In this document: in pieces, positions 1 through 9,666 of the stretch
How positions within the stretch are numbered: position 1 is the first letter of the stretch
Layout: each line of letters begins with the position of its first letter
Program-made: the position numbers and the translations under genes
NCBI GenBank assembly: GCA_963779095.1
Contig: CAVZWU010000018.1
Location: 1-64,000, forward strand
Length of the DNA stretch: 64,000 nt
Reading direction: 5' to 3'
Source: Roseiarcus sp963779095
Lineage (GTDB): Bacteria; Pseudomonadota; Alphaproteobacteria; Rhizobiales; Beijerinckiaceae
The notes under the pieces: generated by a model
What the model was told of the DNA's origin: nothing
Database searches by the model: none
What the model saw: the letters and a program-made list of their open reading frames with translations, nothing else

Positions 1-2
1 AA

Positions 3-2378
3 TCAAACAATTCCAAGGCGCGCGAATGTCAGCCATTTCACCAGATCCAACACTGCCGCAAACACGCAGGCGGCGATGAGCGTTGCCGCCACCAGCACAG
101 CTGACAGCGGCGCCGTGGCGATTCCGGCGATGGCCACGGTGCAGGCGATCGCCACGTCCAGAAGGGACGACCCGGCTAGCCACGGGCTCGGGCGGACGCT
201 CCACAAATGCGGGCGCCCCGGATCGCGTAAATCATCGCCTGGCTTCCGAACACCAATGTTACGAAGGTCAGCGTTTGCAACGACGGCAGCGCGAGACCCA
301 ATGCGAACGTGCCGAGAGCGAGCACCGCACAGCAAAAACCCACCAGGCTGATTCCGAGTATTACACCGGCGATCGTCAGTGCGTTGATCCGCCATGCATT
401 CGGCGCGGGCGTCGTGCGCACGTTATCCGTGGTGAGCGACATCGCCAGGAAATCGCCGGCGATCATCACGATCACCATCAGCAAAGGCGTGAGAATCGCC
501 TGCCCGGTCATAATCAGGCCGGCCATCAGGAACAGCACTGTGACGATCTTCTTTGTGATGGAATTGATCGTGTAGTTCTGGATGCGTTGAAATGTCGTTC
601 GGCCCTCCTTGACCGCAGCCACGATGCCCGGGAGCCCTGGCTCGGTTAGCACCATGCCGGCGGCCGATTTGGCGACGTCGGTCGCGGTCGAAACCGCGAT
701 GCCGATCTGCGCCTGCCGCAATGCCGGAGCATCGTTGACGCCGTCGCCGCACATGCCCACAGTGAAGCCGCTGGCCTGAAACGCTTTGACAAGGTTATAC
801 TTTTCTTCCGGAAGCACGCCGGCGAACACGGCGAAAGATGTCGGACGCACGTCGTTGGGGATCGACCCGGACGGACACACGGCACCCGCTAAGCCGACGG
901 CTTTAGCGACAATCGCCGCCGTTTGCGGCGCGTCCCCGGTCACCATTACGGTGCGCACGCCGAGCGCCCGCAATTCGTTCACCAGCGCGGCCGAATCGCT
1001 GCGGGGAGGGTCGCTCAGGGCGATCAGACCTGCAAGCTCCATCGCTGTGGCCGGTCCCACCGCCACGGCCAGCACGCGGAATCCCTGCCCCTCCAATCCG
1101 CTTGCCGCCGATAACGCGGCCGGTTGCGGCCGGGCGAGGCCGCTGACCACGGCATAGGCGCCCTTGACCACGCGTTGCGTTTCGCCGTCCGAGTCGCTGG
1201 CCAGGCCGGTTATGGTCGCCTCCGACATTTTCACCGAGGGATCGAAAGGGACGAATTTGACCAGATGCGGCGCGTCGGAGGCGGGCGTGCCGGCGGCGGC
1301 GCGGATCGCGGCGTCGACCGGATCCTGACCGCCATCCGAACTGGCGAGGGCTGCCAAGGTCAGCACGCGCTGGTTGTCGAACCCCGGCATGGAACGCACG
1401 CTCGCCACCGTCAGTGCATTTTTCGTCAATGTGCCGGTCTTGTCAGCGCAAAGCACATCCATCGTACCGGCCTCATCGACGGCGGCGAGTTGAAGTCGGC
1501 AGCACGCCCACTTTGGCCAGCGCTGTCGCGCCGATCGCTCCGGCCAGTGTGAACGTGGCCGGCAAGGCGACCGGGATCGAGCCAAGCACCGCGGTCAGCA
1601 CCAGCGGTACAATAGCCGCTAGCGGCAGGCGCAGGATCGCCGCGTAGAGCGCGAGCACGACGATGACGCAGCCGGCGAAAACGACGAGGTTGCGCACAAC
1701 GCGCATCACGGCGACCTGCTGTGAACTGATGACATGGGCGGTGCTGACCAACTCCGCAGTGCGACCGAATTTTGTGCGAGCGCCGGTCGCAGTGACCTCG
1801 GCTACAGCCTCGCCTCGCCGAACCAAAGCGCTGGCGTAAGTCTCCCGCCCGGCCCCGGTGTCGATCGGCACGGATTCACCGGTGAGCATGGACTGGTCGA
1901 GGAGAACGTTTCCCGCGATCAGTCGCGCATCTGCAGGAACGACGCCGCCGAGCGACAATTTGATGATGTCGCCGGGTACGAGGTCGGCGGCGGGGATAAT
2001 GACCCAGACGCCATCGCGGCGGACCGAGGCCGTCAGCGCGAGACGCGCCTTCAGGGCTGCCAAAGTGTGCTGCGCCCGTCCCTCCTGAACCAGGCTGACG
2101 ACGGCGTTGAACGCCAACAGGCCAGCGATCACCGCGGCCTCGACGTATTTGCCGAGCCCGAGTTCGAGTACGATCGCGGCCTCCAGCATCCAAGGTACGG
2201 GCGCCCAGAACTTTTCCAGCGCGCGCCGCCACGGATGCTCCGTGGTGTCCGGAATACCGTTGGCGCCGAAGCGCTGTAGCCGCTCCCGCGCCTCGCCGCT
2301 GCTCAGGCCGGCGGCGCTTCCGGGAGGCATGGAAGAGGTCTCAGCATCCGCGAGATCGCTTTTCATGCGCGCAGGCAT
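3..2378 (-). CDS. Plasma-membrane proton-efflux P-type ATPase (frameshifted)
   Basis: The gene encodes a P3-type ATPase that would pump protons across the inner membrane using ATP. It reads in three pieces: 1473-2378 holds the N-terminal membrane segment and actuator domain with the LTGES motif; 176-1585 holds the phosphorylation motif DKTGTLT, the MVTGD motif and the hinge GDGVNDAPAL; 3-395 holds the last membrane helices and the stop. Frame changes fall near 1500 (after GVLPT) and near 220. The joined product is about 790 residues, normal for bacterial PMA1-like pumps. Conservation continues across both breaks, so sequencing error is likelier than true loss. The family is clear; the transported ion (proton) is inferred from the family. 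Confidence 0.85.
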
Positions 2379-2520
2379 AGCCTGGTGGCGATCATCGTCA
2401 AGGACCGCCAGATTTCCCGCGGGGACGACCGGTCGGCCTCAACACGAAGGATGACGCCACGGACTCTGTGGCGCGGTCTCGGCCTTCAGCAATCCATGCC
2501 CTTGGTCGCGCCCGCCTTAG

Positions 2521-2655
2521 ACGACGAAGCAGCTCAGGATGATCGAGACACTTGGCACGATCACCGAGGCGCAGGGCTATCTCTTCAGCCGCCCGGTGCC
2601 GGAACGGGACGTGGCCGGCCTGCTCCAGCGCGATTTCCGGGTTCAGGCGGCGTGA
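2521..2655 (+). pseudogene. Remnant of an EAL (c-di-GMP phosphodiesterase) domain C-terminus
   Basis: A short open stretch ending in TGA at 2653-2655 translates to a peptide containing EAQGYLFSRPVP. That is the conserved segment near the C-terminus of EAL domains, which hydrolyse cyclic di-GMP. The frame is closed by a TAG at 2518, and no upstream catalytic EAL motif or GGDEF domain is present. About 45 residues of an originally much larger protein survive. The call rests on this one motif; the fragment cannot be functional. Confidence 0.55.
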
Positions 2656-3284
2656 GGGAAGCCTGACGGCCCGCACAACTTTACGCGGCCCAATGATTTC
2701 AGCGGCCTAAATGCGCTTTCGCTCAACTTTTCGGCTCCATTTCCGGCTGAGCCTCATTTCGCTGTGCGAATCGAAACGTTTCGCATGCAACCCCTTAGGG
2801 CTATGAAATCATTGGCGGCGCTAAATCAGCCATTTCGCGGTTTCGTGTGATATCAATGCCTTGAGGCCGATTTCGTTTCGCTGCTTTCTCGCGAAGCCTC
2901 AAATGACGATGGCGCGGATCAATTCCCCCCATCAGGCGGGAGAAAATGCGCCGCGCGTTTATGCTCCTTGGTTGAAGATCGAAGGGTTTGGCGGCTGGAC
3001 GTGGCACGAGCTTCCGTTCGGTGAAACGGTAAGGATAGCCCATGCTCTGGCATATGGAAACAATTTGTCGAAAAATCCGAGAGACGGTTCAGCCAAAGCC
3101 CAATCGCCTCATACGGTCGGCGGGCCGCTTTGGAAGCGGCCCATCAGGCCCGGCGAAGCGACGCATCGGCGTGGGTGAAACGAGCTCGCCCGGGGACCGC
3201 CTGGAACCCGCTCAAGGGCTCACAATTTGAACCAAAGCGTAGATCCCGCCAGATTCCGGTTTGGTCTGAATATGCGTTGCATAT
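2656..3284. other. Intergenic stretch without a convincing gene
   Basis: About 630 bases separate the EAL remnant from the 3' end of the secreted-protein gene on the other strand. The open frames here (for example 2861-3178, plus strand) show no recognisable domain, signal peptide or good ribosome binding site. The only structure I see is a short inverted repeat at 2690-2815. The stretch may be decayed coding sequence related to the EAL remnant. Confidence 0.5.
2690..2815. repeat. Short inverted repeat pair
   Basis: CCAATGATTTC at 2690-2700 is exactly complemented by GAAATCATTGG at 2805-2815. The 12-base perfect palindrome CGAAACGTTTCG lies between them at 2772-2783. The arrangement could be the footprint of a small non-autonomous element or chance. 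No target duplication or transposase accompanies it. Confidence 0.35.
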
Positions 3285-5838
3285 TCATCGACGACGCTTT
3301 TCGAACTCTTCAACCCACGCTTGGCGCCCGCCGACGTCGCGAAGATGAACGATCCCGTAAGCACGAGAGCCGCCCGGCAACGCGAATGAGACAAGGCCTC
3401 CGTTTATCGGCGCCGATTTTCCGGAACCACTTTTTTGGGGCTCAATATCGACCATTGGCCCCACGAAAGCAGCCTGCCCCGACAAGCTCTTGCGATTCGC
3501 AATGAGCGGATTGGAAAAGATGAGCTTGCTTCGTATCTCGCTCGCGACGGCGTTGACCTTGTAACGTGATCGGATTTCCTCGGCGCTATAGCCGCGGATC
3601 GAGACATAATTGCGGGCCTTGGTCGGATCTTCAGCATCGGCCCAAAACACAACGGCAGGCCCCCCCGTGCCGCAATCGCCCTCGCAAGAGGGCGAAGATT
3701 GATAAAGTCTTGGGACTTCCCAGAGTATCTGGCTTATCTTCGTATTAATAAATTTTACACCTTCACAAAGCTCGCGGGGCCATACCGGAAAGCTTTCCGT
3801 TGCTTTGCTCGAAGCGTCGGCGGTGTCTACCGCCGTCAATGGGCCACCACCCGAAATTGTGACAATCGATCCGAGCGCAGCCGTAGTCGAGGATCCCCAC
3901 CGACCGGTGAAAGCGCTCGTTGGCAACCAAAGGGCGGGATAGCTCGCTGACAGGAGAACACTCCCATTGCGTGGAGTTCCGTTTGCGTCGAAAATCTCCA
4001 CGCGGATGTCCCCGACGCTGCACGTAGGCGACGAACGCGCTGCTCCGTTGGCGTCGACGAATTCGAAGACCGGCACACCGGAGTTAATGTAATTGTATTC
4101 AAGCGGGGACGAATTTACGCCGTTCGACTCTCGCCTCGACCGGTACGGTTCCTCCACCCGGGATCGGCGAGCTGGGAGTAACAAGCGTCACAGTCTTGTG
4201 ATCCGACGACACCGATTGAATGGAGGCCGAGCTTGCACCAAACACCACACGAGTGTTCATTGCGTCAAAACCCAGCCCGTTCAAGACAGTCGTCTGCCCG
4301 CCTGCAACATCTCCACGCGGCTGGATCAGCGAATCAAGACGCGGATGAACGTGCGTCGTCGCGGACGCGCCCGCCACCCCCTGTACACTGATTGAGATGT
4401 TGCCGGCTATATCGGGCGCGGTGAAATTCGTCGAAAACCATCCGTCATCCAATGTTTCGACATTGATGAGCGGGTTGGAGCCTACTTGAATTTTTAATGA
4501 GGTTCCGGTGGAACAGCCCGCGCTGTCTGTAGCTTGACCGGAAATGCCGCCGGTCTCCCCCGCCCTAAGGTCCATTGCAGCGCCGAAATAGCGAACGGCG
4601 GTCACCGGGGGGGAAACAAGGGTTGCGGAGGCGAGAGCGCCTGTATCGGGGCTCACCACCGCAATCGAAATAATATCGCCGGACCGCAGGACACGGCCGC
4701 CGGTGCCGTACGCACTGTCGAACCCATTAATCTTGATCACGTCGGCTCCACTCGGGCCGGCGCCTTTGGTCCAGGCGATATTGGCAAACCCTACCGGATC
4801 CGGTGGCGGACCGAGTAAATCACCAGCTCCCCAATCGCCCGACGGGTCACTGATCCGAGCCCGCAGGTAAGCGGTCTTGCCGCTATTCGGAGCCAGATCC
4901 CACGGCGCATCGCCGAAAGTTCCCAGCAGCGTGATTTGCATGTTGCGCCCTGCGCCGCAGACCATCGCGCTGGAAATTGTCGGCGGCGCACTCGAAGCAA
5001 AACCCGTCACACACATATTCGCCGAGTTGGACCAGTACTGCGTGGCCAACCCAAATAGGAACGGTGTAAAGGGGTGGTCGCTTGGATCCTCGCAGAGATC
5101 GGCGATCTCTCCGTCGAACGGCACTTTCCAGCCTGAAATGGCGTCGTAAGTGGGGTCAGTCGCCGCTTCCGCCATCTCATGCGACAGCGACGTGGTGACC
5201 ATGCCTACGCTCCCGTTGCACGCGGCGGTTGTCGGAATGACGGTCCACGAAAGACGATTGCTGACGGAGCTGCCGTTATGCATGGCCGCAGCCCCTTGAC
5301 CAAGCGGCTTAGGACTGCAAAATCCATTGGTTTTGTTGACCACTTGTGGCGGCAGAAAGACATTGATGATCGCTGCGTCAACGGTTATGAGCGTCGTGTT
5401 GGTCTGCAATATGCAACCGATAAGCGTGTCAATTCCACCACTGATTGCCGCGTCCACATCACTGGGCAGCGCCGCAGCGGAGGGAGTGCTCTTGCAATCA
5501 GCAGCACTCAGCGTCGGGCCGACGTAAAGCTTGTCAACGTGATATTGGTGCAGTTGACTGAAATAGGAGCTGTGCACAAGCGCCGCGGTGAATTTGTCGA
5601 GTTGTGAGGCCGTGAGGCCGCTTCCGGGACCGCCGACATCCGATTCCCACTGGGTGGGGCTCGAATCCCAATAAAGATTGATGATCGTCTCATGATCTGG
5701 AATGCACGGACCAGGCGAGCAAGCGTTGCCCACGCCTGCGAGACTGCGCGTTACAAACAGCAGCGCGATCCAAAGGGAGAGGGCTCGGATGGCCGCCTTT
5801 CGCACAGAGGCGCCGAAGGAGAACCCTTGTGACCCCAT
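3285..5838 (-). CDS. Large secreted protein with HExxE-type motif and IPT/TIG-like C-terminal part (frameshifted)
   Basis: Two frames, 4099-5838 (N-terminal) and 3285-4184 (C-terminal), join near 4115 to give about 845 residues. The N-terminus has a signal peptide (hydrophobic ALSLWIALLFV followed by a Cys-rich mature start). Around residue 220 is SHEMAEAATDP, a conserved HExxE-like signature seen in secreted proteins related to the phosphate-induced/EXORDIUM group, possibly a metal site. The stretch just before the frame change resembles an IPT/TIG immunoglobulin-like module (GLGFDAMNTRVVFG). The gene stands alone. A perfect CRP-type palindrome lies 81 bases upstream of the start. I do not know its function; peptidase activity is only a guess. 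Confidence 0.6.
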
Positions 5839-5918
5839 CAGCGCCCCCTTTGCTCACCTGATCCGTTTGCAGCCTCGCCGGGTGCTTCCGGCATTTAACA
5901 GGGATAGCGGGCTGACGC

Positions 5919-5934
5919 TGTGATCTGCGTCACA
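5919..5934. promoter_or_regulatory. CRP-type binding site TGTGA-N6-TCACA
   Basis: TGTGATCTGCGTCACA is a perfect match to the TGTGA-N6-TCACA consensus of cAMP receptor proteins. It lies 81 bases upstream of the secreted-protein start at 5838. A near-identical site (15 of 16 bases in reverse orientation) precedes the adenylate cyclase gene at 13409. The sequence match is seen; binding is inferred. Confidence 0.6.
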
Positions 5935-6013
5935 CCGCCATGGCGTTGGACGGATCGAGATGCCAACTGAGAACCTCGGCGATCCGCGCAGTGTCACACG
6001 CCGACGAAGACCG

Positions 6014-6057
6014 GGTAACGGTGACACTTTACTCAGGTAACAGTGACACTTTACTCA
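6014..6057 (+). repeat. Tandem pair of 22-bp repeats
   Basis: Two immediately adjacent 22-base copies, 6014-6035 and 6036-6057, differ at one position and share the core TGACACTTTACTCA. They lie between the secreted-protein promoter region and the 3' end of the tlpA-like gene. Multiple short end repeats of this kind occur at the termini of some insertion sequences, but no transposase is present. They could also be operator-like. Confidence 0.6.
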
Positions 6058-6126
6058 ATCCCCGTTAAAGCCAAGCTCGTCTTCCGGCCGAACTCAGCGC
6101 GAGGCCGCTCGCCTCCCCCTCCACCC

Positions 6127-6783
6127 CTATCCGCCCTTGAGCGCCGCGACCAAAGCCTGCGCGTCGGCCGAATCCCATTTGGCCCCGCCTTCCACGGCGC
6201 CGAGTTCGCACCCCTCCTTGTCGATGACCAGGGTCACCGGCAGCCCAAGCGCCTTGCCGTCCCTGCGCAGGGTTTCGAAGGCGTCGCCGCTTGGATCGGC
6301 GTAACGGGTCAGGGACTTGACGCCGATGCTGTCGAGGAAGGCCGCCCGCCGTTCGAGCTTCGCGGTGTCGACATTGACCGCCACCACCTGAAACCCCGGG
6401 CCCCCCTTGGCGGCCTGAAGGCGATCGAGCGACGGCATCTCCTGCCGGCAGGGAACGCACCAGGTCGCCCACAGGTTGAGCAGCACCGCGCGGCCCTTGA
6501 AATCGGCGAGCGTGACCTTGGCGCCATCCGGACGCTCGAAGGCGAAGGACTCGGGGCGGCGGGGTTCGCCGGCCACGGTCAGCGCCGCGAGTTCGCCCTT
6601 GGCCAGAGGCTTAAGCGTCGCCGCGAGCCTGGCCGAGTCCGCGGGACAATCGCTTGCGGCCTTGCCGGCCGGCGCAAGCGTCCCGTATAGGACGGCGCCA
6701 CCCGCGACCACCGCTGCAAACGCGCCCAAAACAGGCCAGAGAACACGTCGCCGGCGGGGCGGCGGGGTATCGATCTTCGTCAT
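6127..6783 (-). CDS. tlpA: TlpA-like membrane-anchored thiol:disulfide oxidoreductase
   Basis: This is a thioredoxin-fold protein of the TlpA/ResA/CcmG group, which reduces disulfides in the periplasm, typically for cytochrome c or oxidase maturation. The 218-residue product has one N-terminal membrane anchor (about residues 14-36) and the active-site motif WCVPC (Cys109 and Cys112). The thioredoxin-fold segment LPVTLVIDKEG follows later. The start at 6783 (MTKID) is preferred to 6789, which would add two residues; the open frame extends to 6933 but would overlap argH. It is divergent from argH with only about 24 bases between start codons. Confidence 0.85.
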   Translation of the reverse strand: MTKIDTPPPRRRRVLWPVLGAFAAVVAGGAVLYGTLAPAGKAASDCPADSARLAATLKPLAKGELAALTVAGEPRRPESFAFERPDGAKVTLADFKGRAVLLNLWATWCVPCRQEMPSLDRLQAAKGGPGFQVVAVNVDTAKLERRAAFLDSIGVKSLTRYADPSGDAFETLRRDGKALGLPVTLVIDKEGCELGAVEGGAKWDSADAQALVAALKGG

Positions 6784-6807
6784 GTCCATTTCATCCGGGA
6801 CAACGCC

Positions 6808-8193
6808 ATGAGCAACACGATGTGGGGCGGCCGGTTCGCTGGGCGCCCGGCCGAGGCGATGGAGGAGATCAACGCCTCGATCGACTTCGACCGCAAGCTT
6901 GGCCCCCAGGACATTATGGCGTCTGAGGCCCATATCGCCATGCTAGCCGCCCAAGGAATCGTCGAAGCGGCCGACGCCGAGGCGATTTTGAGGGGTCTCG
7001 CGCAAGTGAAAGGCGAAATCGAGGCGGGAACGTTCTCATTTTCGCGAGCGCTCGAGGACATTCATATGAACATCGAAAGCCGGCTCGCCGAGATCGTCGG
7101 CCCGGCGGCCGGGCGCCTTCACACCGCACGCTCGCGCAACGACCAGGTCGCGGTCGATTTCCGCCTCTGGGTGCGCGACGCGATCGATGCGATCGTGGGC
7201 CAGATCGCCGGCCTGCAGCGCGCGCTCGCCGCTCGCGCGCTCGACAGCGCGGCCATGGTGATGCCCGGCTTCACCCATCTGCAATCGGCGCAGCCGGTCA
7301 CATTCGGTCATCATCTCCTGGCCTATGTCGAGATGCTGGCGCGCGACGCGGGGCGCTTCACGGATGCGCGCAAGCGGCTCAACGAATGTCCGCTGGGCGC
7401 CGCCGCGCTTGCCGGCACGTCGTTCCCGATCGACCGCGACATGACCGCGAAGGCCCTCGGTTTCGACCGGCCGACCGCCAATTCGCTCGACAGCGTCGCC
7501 GACCGCGACTTCGCGCTCGAGGCGCTCGCGGCGATTGCGATCGCGGCGACCCACCTCTCCCGCTTCGCCGAGGAGATCGTGTTGTGGACGACGCCGCAAT
7601 TCGGCTTTATGCGCCTTTCCGACGCCTTCTCGACCGGCTCGTCGATCATGCCGCAGAAGCGCAATCCCGACGCGGCGGAGCTCGTGCGTGGCAAGACCGG
7701 CCGCATCGTCGGCGCGCTGATCGGCCTGCTCACGGTGATGAAAGGCCTGCCGCTCGCCTATTCGAAGGACATGCAGGAGGACAAGGAAGGCGTGTTCGAC
7801 GCGTTCCACACGCTCGCGCTTTGCCTCGCAGCGATGACCGGCATGGTTGAAGACATGACGCCCGAGCCTAAGCGGATGAAGGCGGCGGCGGGCGCGGCTT
7901 ATGCGACCGCGACCGATCTCGCCGACTGGCTGGTGCAGGCGCTCAACCTGCCGTTCCGCGAGGCCCATCACATCACCGGGCGCATCGTCGCGCTCGCCGC
8001 CGGGCGCGGCGTCACGCTCGAGAAGCTTACGCTCGAGGAGATGCAAAGCGTCGAACCGCGGATCGCCAAGGACGCGTTCGGCGTGCTGGGCGTCGAGCGC
8101 TCGGTCAAGAGCCGCACCTCTTACGGCGGAACCGCGCCGGCCAACGTGCGCCGGCAGGCGCGCGTTTGGCTCAAGCGGCTCGGGACGGGGTGA
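6808..8193 (+). CDS. argH: Argininosuccinate lyase
   Basis: Catalyses the last step of arginine synthesis, splitting argininosuccinate into arginine and fumarate in the cytoplasm. The intact 461-residue product matches the family length. It begins with the typical MWGGRF segment and carries the fumarase/aspartase superfamily signature GSSIMPQKRNPD from about residue 277, which includes the catalytic serine loop. The arrangement tlpA-argH, divergent, is common in Hyphomicrobiales; the lysA gene often found downstream is absent here. The remaining arginine genes are outside the window. Confidence 0.97.
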   Translation: MSNTMWGGRFAGRPAEAMEEINASIDFDRKLGPQDIMASEAHIAMLAAQGIVEAADAEAILRGLAQVKGEIEAGTFSFSRALEDIHMNIESRLAEIVGPAAGRLHTARSRNDQVAVDFRLWVRDAIDAIVGQIAGLQRALAARALDSAAMVMPGFTHLQSAQPVTFGHHLLAYVEMLARDAGRFTDARKRLNECPLGAAALAGTSFPIDRDMTAKALGFDRPTANSLDSVADRDFALEALAAIAIAATHLSRFAEEIVLWTTPQFGFMRLSDAFSTGSSIMPQKRNPDAAELVRGKTGRIVGALIGLLTVMKGLPLAYSKDMQEDKEGVFDAFHTLALCLAAMTGMVEDMTPEPKRMKAAAGAAYATATDLADWLVQALNLPFREAHHITGRIVALAAGRGVTLEKLTLEEMQSVEPRIAKDAFGVLGVERSVKSRTSYGGTAPANVRRQARVWLKRLGTG

Positions 8194-8241
8194 GGCCTCT
8201 CGAATACAGGACGCGTCTGGCGCGGCAAGCATCCCTCGACG

Positions 8242-8904
8242 CTAAAACGACAGCGGATGCATCACGAAGTCGAGCAGGAGCTTCTGGAGTTCGACGATCT
8301 CTATCCGGACCCCGCCCCGCGTTTCCCACCATCTATCGGGGTCAAAATTCGAATAGCGCGCGGCTCGCACCGTGACTTGCGTCGGATGGCCTTTCATGTC
8401 CCGGTCGAGCATGCGCCGCAATCGTCGCGAGTGATCCTTCGTGGCCACCACCACAATGGATCGGAAATGATGCTCATCGCACCATTGAGGAAGCGCCTCA
8501 CCTTCCATTTCGGTTCCGGAGACTTTGGAGATCTCGACGACATCCGTGACGCCAAGCGCCCTCAGCTGGCGAATCTGCCGCGCCGCCATGTCCTCATAGG
8601 GGAGCCCCCGACGGATGAACTCATCGTCCTCCCCGCTCGGCGGGTCGGCAAACACCGCCACCCGCTTTGCGACACCGCTGTGCACGAGGTCCGCTGCTTC
8701 GAGCGCTCCAGCGCCGCCAGAATCGATCGACAGGACGATCACGTCGGCGGGGCCGATGGGCTGGTCGACCACGAGGGCCCATCCGGCGGCTCGCAAAGCC
8801 GTTTCCCGAAGCGGGCGAATAGCGACGATCGCAAACGCGGCCAATGCGAGCGCCGCCAGGACGAGGGCCCACCCCGGCCATCCGAAAAGCCTCCTCCGCT
8901 TCAT
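8242..8904 (-). CDS. YdcF/ElyC-like DUF218 membrane-anchored protein
   Basis: The 220-residue protein has one N-terminal transmembrane helix (about residues 12-29) followed by a DUF218 fold. The recognisable features are ADVIVLSIDSGG near residue 53, a GVAKRVAVF strand, and the IVVVATKDHSRR segment. Family members such as SanA and ElyC act in envelope or lipid-carrier metabolism, but the biochemical role is unknown. It lies convergent to argH and in the same direction as zur downstream of that gene, with about 150 bases between. The frame is intact. Confidence 0.7.
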   Translation of the reverse strand: MKRRRLFGWPGWALVLAALALAAFAIVAIRPLRETALRAAGWALVVDQPIGPADVIVLSIDSGGAGALEAADLVHSGVAKRVAVFADPPSGEDDEFIRRGLPYEDMAARQIRQLRALGVTDVVEISKVSGTEMEGEALPQWCDEHHFRSIVVVATKDHSRRLRRMLDRDMKGHPTQVTVRAARYSNFDPDRWWETRGGVRIEIVELQKLLLDFVMHPLSF

Positions 8905-9053
8905 GGATCACGGCGCGAAAGCGCGACGCCGCGTGCGGCGGCGCGAAGGCGCAACACAGGAAACGGTGCGCCGCCCCTCATGGCGGCGGTTCCGAATGAG
9001 GCTGCCGACATGACGCCCTCGCGCGGCCCGGCTTGCTTGCGGCCCCAGATCCG

Positions 9054-9572
9054 CTACGCGCAGTCCCGGCACAGGCCCACGAGTTCGACCATCTGCCGAT
9101 GCGGCTCAAAGCCGGCGCGCGCGGCTGCTTCCTGCAAGAGACGGTCCAGCTTGACATCTTCGATTTCGTCGCTCCGGCCGCACTTCTCGCACAAGAGCAG
9201 CGCGCCGTGATGCGCGTGGCCGAGGTGCTCGCAGGGCGCGTAGGCGTTGCGGCTCTCGATCTTGTAGACGAATCCATGCTCGAGAAAAAAGTCGAGCGTC
9301 CGGTAGACCGTCGGCGGCGCAACCGGCTTGCCCTCGCGGCGCGAAAGTTGGTCGATGATCGCATAGGCCCCAAGGGGCCCCGCGCTTTCGCCCAGGATGG
9401 TCAGAACCTGACGGCGGAGCGCCGTCAATTGCAGGCCCTGCCGTGCGCAGGCGCTATCCACCTGGTCTTGCCATCGAGCCGCGTTCGGCTTGAGGCGCGA
9501 AGTCTTCACCGGCGCCGTCCTTTTGCTCATTGCGCTTTCGTTCATATCACGGTCGAAGTCGAGAAATGACAT
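9054..9572 (-). CDS. zur: Zinc uptake regulator, Fur family
   Basis: Fur-family repressor that senses zinc and represses the uptake genes. The N-terminal winged helix includes LTALRRQVLTIL and the recognition region PPTVYRTLDFFLEHG. The C-terminal dimerisation half has structural zinc cysteines in CEKCG and CRDC, and a His-rich segment (CEHLGHAHHGA). It is divergent from znuA with 94 bases between the starts, which contain a Zur-box-like sequence, so self- and znu-regulation are both plausible. The longest frame starts at 9572; starts at 9545 or 9530 are also possible because none has a good Shine-Dalgarno sequence. Zur is preferred to Fur because of its zinc transporter neighbours. Confidence 0.88.
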   Translation of the reverse strand: MSFLDFDRDMNESAMSKRTAPVKTSRLKPNAARWQDQVDSACARQGLQLTALRRQVLTILGESAGPLGAYAIIDQLSRREGKPVAPPTVYRTLDFFLEHGFVYKIESRNAYAPCEHLGHAHHGALLLCEKCGRSDEIEDVKLDRLLQEAAARAGFEPHRQMVELVGLCRDCA

Positions 9573-9604
9573 AAGATTGTACTTCGGCCTTGCCTACAGA
9601 TAGG

Positions 9605-9616
9605 GTATAACATAAC
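9605..9616. promoter_or_regulatory. Candidate Zur box
   Basis: GTATAACATAAC lies 51 bases before the znuA start, in the zur-znuA intergenic region. It matches one half of the alphaproteobacterial Zur operator pattern built on TATAACATTAC. The other half is weaker. Position and neighbours support the assignment. Confidence 0.5.
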
Positions 9617-9666
9617 AGTGCGCGTCGCGCTGAACCAGGCGCTTCAACCGACGAAGGGCTGCACTC

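Noticed and set aside
7036..8232. 398-residue minus-strand frame
   Set aside because: Antisense to argH with no recognisable family.
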